NCBI GenBank assembly: GCA_025359905.1
Contig: JANYDF010000098.1
Coordinates: forward strand, 1-47,394
Length of the DNA stretch: 47,394 nt
Source: Rhodospirillales bacterium
GTDB lineage: Bacteria > Pseudomonadota > Alphaproteobacteria > Acetobacterales > Acetobacteraceae
Direction of reading: 5' to 3'
Shown here: positions 32,585 through 40,394 of the stretch, piece by piece
Numbering within the stretch: position 1 is the stretch's first letter
Layout: each line of letters begins with the position of its first letter
Program-made: the position numbers and the translations under genes
The notes under the pieces: model-generated
The model's input: the letters and a program-made list of their open reading frames with translations, nothing else
What the model was told of the DNA's origin: nothing
Databases searched by the model: none

Positions 32585-33259
32585 TCACGCCGGGTCTTGC
32601 CAACGCAGACCAAGTTCGCCGCTGTTGTTCAACGCGCGCACCCGCCGCCGCCACAGCAGCATTGTGCCCGACCCGAGCAGCAGCACGGCGGCCACGCTGC
32701 CGCTGAGCGCCACATTACCGGTGAGCGCCGCCAAGGGCAGCGCCACCAAGGTGAGCGCCGCCGAGGGCAGCGCAATCCATGATCCGGCCATAGCGGCCTT
32801 CCCGCCCGCAGGCTTCGCAGCAGCATGCTCGCCGGGCGTGCTGAGGCCGATATCCTGGGTTTTGGTGACGCCATCGACGGTCAGGCTAACGGTCAGGTCG
32901 TTGTGACCCGGCGCTAGCAGAATGTCGCGGGTGACGTAGAGGCCCTGGTCGGTCTGCTCCAGATCGGCCGATTGCAGATCGCTCGACACCGACACCTTGG
33001 CGCCGGACACTGGCGCACCATCGGCAAACCGGCTGACAAACACTGCCAGCGCCTGATGGGAGAAGACCGCGACGATTTCCATCGTGCCGATTCGTGCATC
33101 GGTGCGCGGGGCAATGCTGGCCGCGCCCGGCGGTGCGGCGCCATGGTCGCCATGCGCCCAAGCCGCCGGAACGGCGAACAACACACCCATGGCCAACACA
33201 GCCATGGCCAACACGCCCATAGCAAGCGTCCGCCCAAGCGCCGGTGATGGATTGAACAT
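32585..33259 (-). CDS. Membrane-bound HME-RND accessory protein (detached adaptor N-domain)
   Basis: A 224-residue protein. A signal peptide ends AWA, and the mature start HGDHGAAPPG is His-rich. Residues about 55-140 (MEIVAVFSHQALAVFVSRFA, DGAPVSGAKVSVSSDLQSAD, ILLAPGHNDLTVSLTVDG) resemble the Ig-like N-terminal domain that precedes the adaptor core in many heavy-metal RND adaptors. A C-terminal helix (GNVALSGSVAAVLLLGSGTM) anchors it. The adaptor at 30649 has a low-complexity stretch in place of this domain, so the two genes look like one adaptor split in two. Four short duplications occur (AVLAMGVLAM; VSAAKGSA). It converges on the plus-strand pair with a 20-bp gap. Confidence 0.6.
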   Translation of the reverse strand: MFNPSPALGRTLAMGVLAMAVLAMGVLFAVPAAWAHGDHGAAPPGAASIAPRTDARIGTMEIVAVFSHQALAVFVSRFADGAPVSGAKVSVSSDLQSADLEQTDQGLYVTRDILLAPGHNDLTVSLTVDGVTKTQDIGLSTPGEHAAAKPAGGKAAMAGSWIALPSAALTLVALPLAALTGNVALSGSVAAVLLLGSGTMLLWRRRVRALNNSGELGLRWQDPA

Positions 33260-33681
33260 GCCGTCCCCCTTGCCTCTCGTGGCTTGCCGCGCAGACGGCT
33301 GCGCGATGCAGCCCCGCGACAATCGACCAGAATTATTGTATCAGACGATCCGCCGTTTCGTCAGCCATAATGACAGTTTGCTTGCGACGCTCATGCTCCA
33401 CGTCCGGGATCCACGTCCGGGCTCAACCTCCGGACTTGGCGGAGCGGTGCAGCCGGCGCGTGAAGCAGCGCGCGCCTAAGTCGGCATTCATACAACCGGT
33501 TGCCAACAGCGTTCGAATTCACCGCATCGTAACCGCCTCAAGCAAGATTATATCTGCCGTCCGCTAGTCACCGCGAGAAGGGCTTTTCGCAGCAGGAGCG
33601 AACATGCTCATGTGTCTACTCGCGAACGCACTGCTGTGCAGACCAACGTGCCGTCGCTGCCGCTTCTCAGGAGAACACCGG
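33260..33681. other. Divergent intergenic region, 422 bp
   Basis: It separates the accessory protein (minus) from the six-gene transport operon (plus). I see no supported gene. AT-richer patches (AATTATTGTATCAGACG near 33331; CAAGATTATATCTGCC near 33543) may carry the two promoters, but no clean -35/-10 pair stands out. Confidence 0.4.
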
Positions 33682-34038
33682 ATGACACGTCGCGCGATGG
33701 GTCTTTGTCTGCTGGCGGCCAGCTTGGCAGCAGCCCCGGTGCAAGCCTCGGCTGAGACTCCAAAGGTTATGTCGCAGCCAACCACGGGCGGCTATCTGGT
33801 GCCGGTGGCGGTGGGCGTGCTGGCCGGCGCGCTGATTTGGCCGATGCTGGCGCCGGCCCTGGGCATTGGCGCCTTCGGTGCCGCAGCGGCCCCCGCAGCC
33901 CCCGGCGCAGCGGCGGCGGCGGCCGTGCCTGCTGCCGCCGAAGCCGCTGGCGGCTGGGGCTTGCCGAGTTTTTTGACAGGAACAATGGCCGTTGGCGGCG
34001 TCATTGGCGGGACCATGGCCTATCTGGGCGTTCGCTAA
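33682..34038 (+). CDS. Secreted glycine-zipper protein (single hairpin)
   Basis: A 118-residue protein with a signal peptide (MTRRAMGLCLLAASLAAAPV) and helix one VPVAVGVLAGALIWPML. A short Ala/Pro linker follows, then helix two (LTGTMAVGGVIGGTMAYLGV). It is a clear paralogue of the protein at 19033-19623 (MPVIVGVMAGAMVWPLL and AVVGGVVGGIAGYVF) but without the long Ala tract and Met cluster. AGGAGA lies 7 bp before the ATG. It leads the operon of binding proteins and permeases, with the next start 3 bp after its stop. Confidence 0.65.
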   Translation: MTRRAMGLCLLAASLAAAPVQASAETPKVMSQPTTGGYLVPVAVGVLAGALIWPMLAPALGIGAFGAAAAPAAPGAAAAAAVPAAAEAAGGWGLPSFLTGTMAVGGVIGGTMAYLGVR

Positions 34039-34041
34039 GCG

Positions 34042-35631
34042 GTGCGGCACGGCGCCAATCATGTGGCCGCGTGCTGTGCAGCCGTGTTGCTGGCGGCCGC
34101 CGTTGGGCTGAAGCCGGCCGCGGCACAGGAGGCAGCCGCTCAGCTGCCGCAAAATGTGCTGCGGATCATACAGGCCGATGGCGCCCGGCCGATTTTCGAC
34201 AGCCTGATTGCCGCCATCACCGCGCCGGGCCGGCTGGCGCTGCGCCCTGAGATCAAAACCGCCAGCCCGCAGGCGGCGCTGCAAGCGTTTTGCGAAAACG
34301 CCAAGGAGGGCGGGCCGGATATCGTGCTGACCACGCAGCGCATGTCCGCGGCGGTTGCGGCCGATTGCGAGGCCAATGGCATAAAAGACCCGGTCGCGGT
34401 CGAACTCGGGCGCAACCCGCTGGTGCTGGCGGTGCGCAGCGGCAGCGCCCTGGCGCGGCTGAGCAGCCAGCAAGTGTATTTGGCGCTCGCCCGCGACGTT
34501 CCGTACAAGGAGGAATTCCACCGCAATGTCGCGATCCGCTGGTCGGATATCGACCGCAGCCTGCCACCGTTGGACATCCGCTTTCAGTTGCCGCCGCGCG
34601 CCGATGGCAGCCGCGCGGCGTTCGACATGGTGGTGCTGGCGGCGGGCTGCCGCGGCGAAAAACTGGCCATGCAAATCGCCGCCGCAGCCGAACGCATGAC
34701 CCGCTGCACCGCGCTCAGGGCCGACCGGGTGCGGGAAATTCCCCGCGATCAGGCGGTGCGCGCCTTGCTGGACGGGCCCGAGGGAACCGTCGGCGTGCTG
34801 TCGCTGCGCGAGGTCGAACAGTCCGAGGGCGGTCTGGTGGGTGTGGAACTGGACGGCGTGCCGGCGGAGCGGGGTGAAATCGGCCACGCCGTGCTGGATC
34901 ACGCGCATTCGGTGTGGCTGTACGCGCGGCGCAATGACGCAGCCCTGAGCGCCGCAGCGCCGGGCGGCTTCGGGTTGAGTCAATTCGGCCTGCACAGCTT
35001 TGCCCAAGGGTACATGGGCCAGGATGCTCCAAGCGAGACCGCGCCGCCGCCCACCGATGCTGCGGTGGCGCAGATCATCGAACTTGCGCAGAGCGATGCG
35101 ATCATCGGGCCCGCCGGGCCGCTGGCGCAGGCCGGCATGATGCCGCTGCCAGACGACGAGCGCGCCGCCCAGCGGGCGGCCTTGGCGCCGAGGCCCGCCA
35201 CGTACGGGATCGCCTGGGCGATGGATTGGACCTACTCCATCGCCTACGGCGCGTGGTACGTGCTGGAAACCACCTTCCAGCGCAATCGCGGCGCGATGGG
35301 GCCCGGCGCGTCGGACCTCAGCGGCCTGATGGATCTGGCCGGCTACAAGCTGAAGGAATTCCAATCCTCGATCGGCATCGTGCCGGGTGCGACCATGACG
35401 TTCGGCATTGCGCGGGAAATGTCCGAGGCGGATCGCGATGCGCTCGACCGCGCGCTGCGGCTGGATTCGCGCGCGCGCACCGATGCGGTATCGGCCATTC
35501 AGCGCCGGGTGGTCCGCACCGTGCTCGATGTCGGCCAGACCGAGGGCTACGTGGTCAGCACCGTCGAACTCACCGTGTTTCCGCTGCCGGAAATCCGTCT
35601 GGTCGTCTCGGCGGCGGGGGCGGAGAAATGA
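34042..35631 (+). CDS. PstS-like periplasmic binding protein with extra C-terminal domain
   Basis: A 529-residue secreted protein starting at GTG 34042. Residues about 35-215 have the pattern of a PstS/phosphate-type binding protein (LRIIQADGARPIFDSLIAAI, GGPDIVLTTQRMSAAVAADC, NPLVLAVRSGSALARLSSQQ, LARDVPYKEEFHRNVAIRW). Residues to about 330 complete a second lobe. The C-terminal part from about 370 (GIAWAMDWTYSIAYGAWYVL ... GIVPGATMTFGIAREMSEAD) is an unrecognised domain. Ligand-binding Ser/Thr residues of true PstS are not obvious, so phosphate is not assured. The stop overlaps the next start (ATGA). Confidence 0.6.
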   Translation: MRHGANHVAACCAAVLLAAAVGLKPAAAQEAAAQLPQNVLRIIQADGARPIFDSLIAAITAPGRLALRPEIKTASPQAALQAFCENAKEGGPDIVLTTQRMSAAVAADCEANGIKDPVAVELGRNPLVLAVRSGSALARLSSQQVYLALARDVPYKEEFHRNVAIRWSDIDRSLPPLDIRFQLPPRADGSRAAFDMVVLAAGCRGEKLAMQIAAAAERMTRCTALRADRVREIPRDQAVRALLDGPEGTVGVLSLREVEQSEGGLVGVELDGVPAERGEIGHAVLDHAHSVWLYARRNDAALSAAAPGGFGLSQFGLHSFAQGYMGQDAPSETAPPPTDAAVAQIIELAQSDAIIGPAGPLAQAGMMPLPDDERAAQRAALAPRPATYGIAWAMDWTYSIAYGAWYVLETTFQRNRGAMGPGASDLSGLMDLAGYKLKEFQSSIGIVPGATMTFGIAREMSEADRDALDRALRLDSRARTDAVSAIQRRVVRTVLDVGQTEGYVVSTVELTVFPLPEIRLVVSAAGAEK

Positions 35632-36740
35632 GCCGCAGGGCACCGATTGGCCGGACCCCGGTCTGGCTGCGGCTGCTGACCGCCGCGTTCATTGCCGCAA
35701 TACTGGCCGCCGCCGTGCGCCAGGACCGCCCGCCGCATGATCTGACCATCGAAACCGGGCCGGCCGGCGGCAGTTACTACGAAGCCGCCATGCAGTATCA
35801 AGCGATTCTGGCCGCGCGCGGTATCCGGGTGCAGGTCAAGCCGAAAGCCAATTCGCTCGAATTGTTGCAGGACGTGACCGACCCGGCAGCCGGGATCGAT
35901 GCCGGCTTCGTCGCCCAGGACCTCAGTGCGAGCAAGACCGTGCCCGCCTACGCCATCGGGCAAATCCAGTTGCAGCCGCTGTTCATCTTCGCCAACGCCG
36001 AACTCGGCCGCCGCAGCAGCATCGACGATCTGCGCGGACGCAAAATCCTGCTGCCGCCGCAGAACAGCGCCACCGTCGCCGCGGCGCTGAAGGTGTTCCA
36101 GTTATACGACATCTCGCCGGACAACACCTCGTTCACCTATGCCCCGCTGGCCGAGGGCGTGCGCGATCTGCGCGCCGGGCGCTACGACGCGGGGGCGTTC
36201 ATGCTGGCACCCGAGAACGCCGTGGCGCGCGAATTGATCGCCGATTCAGGGCTGCATTTGCTGCCGGTCAGCGAAGCCCGGGCGATTGCCAACCAGTTGC
36301 CGTTCCTGCGCCCGGTGACGCTGCCGCGCGGCATCTACAACATCGCCGACGCCATTCCGCCGGAAGACACCACGCTGGTCGCCGCCACCGTGGGCGTGGT
36401 GGTGCGCCGCAGCCTGCACCCGTATCTGGTCTACGCGCTGCTCGACGCGCTGACCCAGACCCATCGCGGCCCCGGCGTGCTCAATGCCGCCGATGACTAC
36501 CCGACCCTGACCGGCAGCCAATTGGAAATGCATCCGCTGGCGGTGGCGTACTACCGCGATGGCATCCCGTGGATTTATCGCGAGTTGCCGCCCTGGCTGG
36601 CCAGCGTGCTGGACCGGCATACGGTGACGCTGGCGGTGCTGGCCGGACTGGCGGCCCTGATGGCGGCCACCACATGGCTGGCCGCCGCCATCGCCGGCGT
36701 GCTGCGCGGCGTGGCGTTCCTGCTGCGGCGGGGGCGATGA
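35628..36740 (+). CDS. TAXI/NMT1-like binding protein with membrane anchors
   Basis: A 370-residue protein. An N-terminal helix (WLRLLTAAFIAAILAAAV) is followed by a binding-protein domain of the TAXI type: LTIETGPAGGSYYEAAMQYQ, VKPKANSLELLQDVTDPAAG, DDLRGRKILLPPQNSATVAA, YDISPDNTSFTYAPLAEGV. A C-terminal helix (VTLAVLAGLAALMAATTWLA) anchors it to the membrane, unlike free TRAP solute-binding proteins. No TRAP permease (DctQM) is seen. It is translationally coupled to the PstS-like gene. Confidence 0.75.
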   Translation: MSRRAPIGRTPVWLRLLTAAFIAAILAAAVRQDRPPHDLTIETGPAGGSYYEAAMQYQAILAARGIRVQVKPKANSLELLQDVTDPAAGIDAGFVAQDLSASKTVPAYAIGQIQLQPLFIFANAELGRRSSIDDLRGRKILLPPQNSATVAAALKVFQLYDISPDNTSFTYAPLAEGVRDLRAGRYDAGAFMLAPENAVARELIADSGLHLLPVSEARAIANQLPFLRPVTLPRGIYNIADAIPPEDTTLVAATVGVVVRRSLHPYLVYALLDALTQTHRGPGVLNAADDYPTLTGSQLEMHPLAVAYYRDGIPWIYRELPPWLASVLDRHTVTLAVLAGLAALMAATTWLAAAIAGVLRGVAFLLRRGR

Positions 36741-36784
36741 TTGCCATGATCCGCCACGCCGCCGAAGCATAAGCGAGCCAGCCG

Positions 36785-37516
36785 GTGCCCAACGACGTCA
36801 CGCCGCTTCAGCCATCCCCCGCGCTTCAGCCATCTATGGCACCGCTCGACGATCCGTTCCGTCCCAGCGGCCATACCGGACTGTTGATCCATATCCTGCG
36901 CAGCCGGGCAGCCCATTTCGTGCACGGCAGCGGTCTGGATATCGGGCTGGGCAGCGGCATCCTGCTGGCGGCGCTCGGCCAGCTTGGCGTCGCACGGCTG
37001 TATGGCGTGGACATCGACGGCGCGGCGGTGGCGGCGGCGGACCGGCTGCTGCGGCAAACCGGGTTACACGGCCAGGCCACGCTGCGGCAGGGCTCGATCT
37101 GGGAGCCGTTCGGTGATCAGTGCTTCGACGTCGTGACCGCCAACCTGCCGCATTTTCCCGCCGATGTGCCGGCCGATCCGGAACATTCGCCGTATTGGAG
37201 CATGGCCGGGGAGGATGGCCGCCGCTGGGTCGATCCGTTTCTGAGCGGGCTGGCAGCGCATTTGACCAGCGATGGCGTGGCCTTCATGACCCATACAACC
37301 TATCTGGGCCTGGAGCGGACCGAGGCGGTGCTGGCGGCGCAAGGCCTGTACATGCAGGTGGCCTGCGCGGCACTGGTGCCGCTGCACCCGGACAAGGCCA
37401 AGCTGATCAACCCGGACGTGCGAGCCCGCTATCTGGGAACCGGCATTGCCCAAATCGGACCATACGAATTCCTCGAAGCGCAAATCCTCGAAATCCGGCG
37501 GCAGCACCCAGCATGA
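36785..37516 (+). CDS. SAM-dependent methyltransferase, PrmC/HemK-like
   Basis: A 243-residue class I methyltransferase. Motif I is GLDIGLGSGILLAALG, followed by GVDIDGAAVAAA, and the catalytic-type motif NLPHFP stands where N6-glutamine/adenine methylases have NPPY. GTG at 36785 is the start, 44 bp after the previous stop. The stop overlaps the binding protein-permease start (ATGA). A cytoplasmic methyltransferase inside a transport operon is unexpected; it could modify the substrate or a protein. An 18-bp duplication gives the repeated LQPS near the N-terminus. Confidence 0.75.
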   Translation: MPNDVTPLQPSPALQPSMAPLDDPFRPSGHTGLLIHILRSRAAHFVHGSGLDIGLGSGILLAALGQLGVARLYGVDIDGAAVAAADRLLRQTGLHGQATLRQGSIWEPFGDQCFDVVTANLPHFPADVPADPEHSPYWSMAGEDGRRWVDPFLSGLAAHLTSDGVAFMTHTTYLGLERTEAVLAAQGLYMQVACAALVPLHPDKAKLINPDVRARYLGTGIAQIGPYEFLEAQILEIRRQHPA

Positions 37517-39228
37517 CGCACCGCTGGAGTATGCGCCGGTTGGCGGCCCGGTTGGCGGCTCTCGTGATTGCTGTCCTGGCGTTTGCCGGGGCGGGATACG
37601 CGCAACCAACGCCGGTTGGCGCGGCGGCGCAGGCCCGTGCGCAGGCGATTCTGGCGGCCGGACGCGCTGCGGCTGCGGCCGGCTGCGCCAAGCCGGCCGA
37701 GTTGCTGGTGCAAGTGCTGTGCGCCGGCCAGTTACGGGTGGGACTGCGGACGTTCTATCCGGGGTTTTCCACCCGTAGCGAGGCGGGCGAATTCAGCGGC
37801 TTCGAAGTCGATATCGCCCAGCGCATCGCCGATTTTCTCGGCGTCAGGCTGACCGCCACGCCGGTGGACGCGCGCACCCGGATTGCCCAGTTGGCCAATC
37901 ACGAGGTCGATCTGGTGATCGCCACGATGGGCCACAACGTGCAGCGCGACAGCCAAGTGCGCTTCATCCGCCCGCATTACTACCAGTCGCGCACCGTCGT
38001 GGTCGGCGCGCGGCAAAGTGCGGTGGATGACTGGACCGACATGGTGGGCAAGACCGCCTGCGTGCCGGTCGGCGCCAGTTCCAACCTGATGATCATCCAG
38101 CACCACGTGCGGCTGATGACGTTCGACACGCCGCAAAGCCTGTTGAACGCGCTCGATTTCAACATGTGCGCCTTCATCGTGCACGACGACACCTTCTTCG
38201 GCACGCTGCTGACCGCCCCCGGCTGGTCGGCGCGCTACGGGGTGAAATTCGGCTTCGCCCCGCTGCCCTGGGGCATGGCGGTGCCGCATGACGGGGCGGA
38301 CCGGATGGCTGAGCTGCTAACCCAGCTCAGCATCGCCTATCACGCGGGCGGCGTGTTTCTCGACATCGCCCGGCGCGACCGGCTCGATGGCGGCTTCCTT
38401 GAAGCCGAGCAGGCGCGCTGGGCGCAACCTGCGTGCATCGCACCCGATGGCAGCCCGGCGGCGGCCTGCCTGATCCCGCCGGTCGATACCGCCACCGCGT
38501 CCGATGCGGTCGGCCTGGGGCCCGATCTGGCGCACTGGCTGGAGCACATCAGCGCCGGCTGGCTGGGCTCCAAGCTCGATTTCACCTTGTTGAAAAGCGA
38601 GAGCACGTTCGAGCTGCTGCTGGACGGAGTGTCTTTCTCGCTCGCACTGGTCGGCGGTGCGGTGGTGTCGACGGCGCTGTTCGCCTTGGCATTCGGCCGG
38701 CTGCTGGCAGCCGGGTTTGCCCCGCTGCGCTGGGCCACTGCCGCCATCACCGCCATTGGCCAGACCACGCCGATGCCGTTGCTGATGTTCTTCGGCTACG
38801 TGCTGGCGGCGGGCACGATGCATTATTCGGCCAGCGTCGCACTCGGCGTTTCGGTGATCGTGCTTGGCTTCTACAACGGCTGTTACGCGGGGCGCGCCAT
38901 CCACGAGGCGTTGCAGGCGATGCAGCGCACCGCGCCGCAGGGCGAGACCGCAGGATTTCGCCAGGCGGTCTCGGTGGCGGCAGTGCAGCTGATCGCCTTC
39001 CTGATCAACGCCGCCAAAGGCAGCCCGGTGGCCGGGATGATCGGCGTTCCGGAATTTCTCAACGTGATCTCCGATCTGACCTCGTATTCCAGCGACCGCA
39101 CGGTGACCTATCTCATTTTGCTGGTGTTCTATACGGGGCTGATGCTGATCGTGATCAGCCTGCTGTCGGCGGTGCAGCGCCGCTTGCAGACCACGTCCGG
39201 GCAATCCAACGCAGGACGCCGCGTATGA
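37513..39228 (+). CDS. Fused SBP_bac_3 binding protein and amino-acid-type ABC permease
   Basis: A 571-residue fusion. A signal peptide (ALVIAVLAFAGAGYAQ) leads into an SBP_bac_3 domain at about 70-310: GQLRVGLRTFYPGFSTRSEA, GFEVDIAQRIADFLGVRLTA, ANHEVDLVIATMGHNVQRDS. A linker with paired Cys follows, and from about residue 365 a HisM-type permease (LLLDGVSFSLALVGGAVVST, IGQTTPMPLLMFFGYV, GMIGVPEFLNVISDLTSYSS with an EAA-like loop). The start overlaps the methyltransferase stop. Such fusions exist for polar amino-acid importers, but the matching ATPase is missing from this operon. Confidence 0.85.
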   Translation: MTHRWSMRRLAARLAALVIAVLAFAGAGYAQPTPVGAAAQARAQAILAAGRAAAAAGCAKPAELLVQVLCAGQLRVGLRTFYPGFSTRSEAGEFSGFEVDIAQRIADFLGVRLTATPVDARTRIAQLANHEVDLVIATMGHNVQRDSQVRFIRPHYYQSRTVVVGARQSAVDDWTDMVGKTACVPVGASSNLMIIQHHVRLMTFDTPQSLLNALDFNMCAFIVHDDTFFGTLLTAPGWSARYGVKFGFAPLPWGMAVPHDGADRMAELLTQLSIAYHAGGVFLDIARRDRLDGGFLEAEQARWAQPACIAPDGSPAAACLIPPVDTATASDAVGLGPDLAHWLEHISAGWLGSKLDFTLLKSESTFELLLDGVSFSLALVGGAVVSTALFALAFGRLLAAGFAPLRWATAAITAIGQTTPMPLLMFFGYVLAAGTMHYSASVALGVSVIVLGFYNGCYAGRAIHEALQAMQRTAPQGETAGFRQAVSVAAVQLIAFLINAAKGSPVAGMIGVPEFLNVISDLTSYSSDRTVTYLILLVFYTGLMLIVISLLSAVQRRLQTTSGQSNAGRRV

Positions 39229-39824
39229 TCGAGGTGTTCCGCAGCTTCGTGCCGGTGTTCTTCCAGGGGTTCCTGATCAATCTGGAAATCGCGCTCGGCG
39301 CGCTGCTGATCGGGCTGGCGGCCGGGTTGCCGCTGGCACTGCTGCGCCGCCAGGCGCCGTGGGCGCGCCCGCCCATTCTGGTCTGCACACGGCTGATGCA
39401 GGCGGCCCCGGTCTATGTGATCATGTTCTTTCTGCTGCATTTATTTCCCAAGGACATGCAGGTTCTCGGCATGCCGCTGGAAATCAGCGGCCTGTCCGCC
39501 GTCATCCTCGCGCTGGGGGTCTACATGACCGCCTATATCGCCGAGAACGGCTATCAGGCGCTGGAGCATCTGCAACGCCTGGAACATGCGCAGGCGTTGC
39601 TGTTCTTCCCCAATGCGCTGCGCGGGTTTTCCGTCGTGGTGATGTCCTCCGGCATCGCGGCGGCCATCGGCGTTACCGAAGCGGTTGGCGCCACGCTGAA
39701 GCAGGCCGAACGGCTGACCACGCTGGGCGGCAAGATATGCTTGTTCCTGCTGGTCATCAGCTTCTTTGCCGCGGTGTTCAGCACCGCTAACGCGGCGATC
39801 CGCTACCTGATCAATCGCGCCTGA
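39225..39824 (+). CDS. Amino-acid-type ABC permease subunit
   Basis: A 199-residue HisM/GlnP-type permease with about five helices: FFQGFLINLEIALGALLIGL, RLMQAAPVYVIMFFLLHLFP, YMTAYIAENGYQALEHLQRL, VVVMSSGIAAAIGVTEAVGA. It overlaps the fused permease gene (ATGA) and should form a heterodimer with it. It is the last gene of the operon, and no ATPase follows. The EAA loop that docks on the ATPase is degenerate (LFFPNALRGFSVVVMSSGI), consistent with a divergent or repurposed transporter. Next downstream is the plasmid origin. Confidence 0.8.
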   Translation: MIEVFRSFVPVFFQGFLINLEIALGALLIGLAAGLPLALLRRQAPWARPPILVCTRLMQAAPVYVIMFFLLHLFPKDMQVLGMPLEISGLSAVILALGVYMTAYIAENGYQALEHLQRLEHAQALLFFPNALRGFSVVVMSSGIAAAIGVTEAVGATLKQAERLTTLGGKICLFLLVISFFAAVFSTANAAIRYLINRA

Positions 39825-40394
39825 GCCACCCAGGATTGCCACGTCGCGCTCCTGCGCAAGCTGGCTTGCTGGCTGACTTATCCACAGGCCAGTCCGCCGG
39901 GCCAGTCGGCCGGCTGACGTTAAGAAGTTAGATTCTTAGCTTAGTTAGACAGTTAGAGGCTGGAATCGACTTTTTATTTCAACTGCTTATCCCGAGTCGG
40001 CGTTCGCGATTCCCCGAGTTTGCGTTCCCGTTTCCCCGTGTCCTGACGTTCCCGTTTCCCCGTGCCGGCGTTCCCGTTTCCCCGAGCCGCCGGTGGCCAG
40101 GATTCAGCATCCGGCGTTCCCGATACCCCGAGCCGGTGGCCGCAATGAGCCGGCCGGGCGCGCATAACCGCAGCCTTGCCGGCGGCGGGACGCCCCTCGC
40201 CTGCCCCCCCCTGGCTTGTCCCCCCTGGCCTGCCAGCCGGCCGCGATCCGCCGGGCCCCGATCCGCCGGGCCGCGCGGCCACCGGCTCGGGGAATCGGGA
40301 ACGCCGTGGCGTGGGATACTCGGGGAATCGGGTACGTTTGCACGCTTCCCTTCGGGCCTGCCGGATCGCCATGATAGCCAGGCAAGGAGAGTTC
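39825..40394. other. Plasmid replication origin (oriV): DnaA box, AT-rich segment, iterons
   Basis: A perfect DnaA box TTATCCACA is at 39878-39886. An AT-rich segment with repeated GTTAGA motifs runs about 39918-39990. Five direct iterons of type GCGTTCCCGTTTCCCCGAG follow at 40000-40018, 40022-40040, 40046-40064, 40068-40086 and 40114-40132. Two inverted copies lie next to repA at 40286-40304 and 40319-40337. This is the classical layout of an iteron-controlled origin: direct copies for initiation and inverted copies for repA autoregulation. No gene is seen in the stretch. Confidence 0.88.

Noticed and set aside
33667-35643. Minus-strand open frame opposite the PstS-like gene
   Set aside because: It is an antisense shadow, His/Arg/Gln-rich without a domain, across two well-supported coupled genes.
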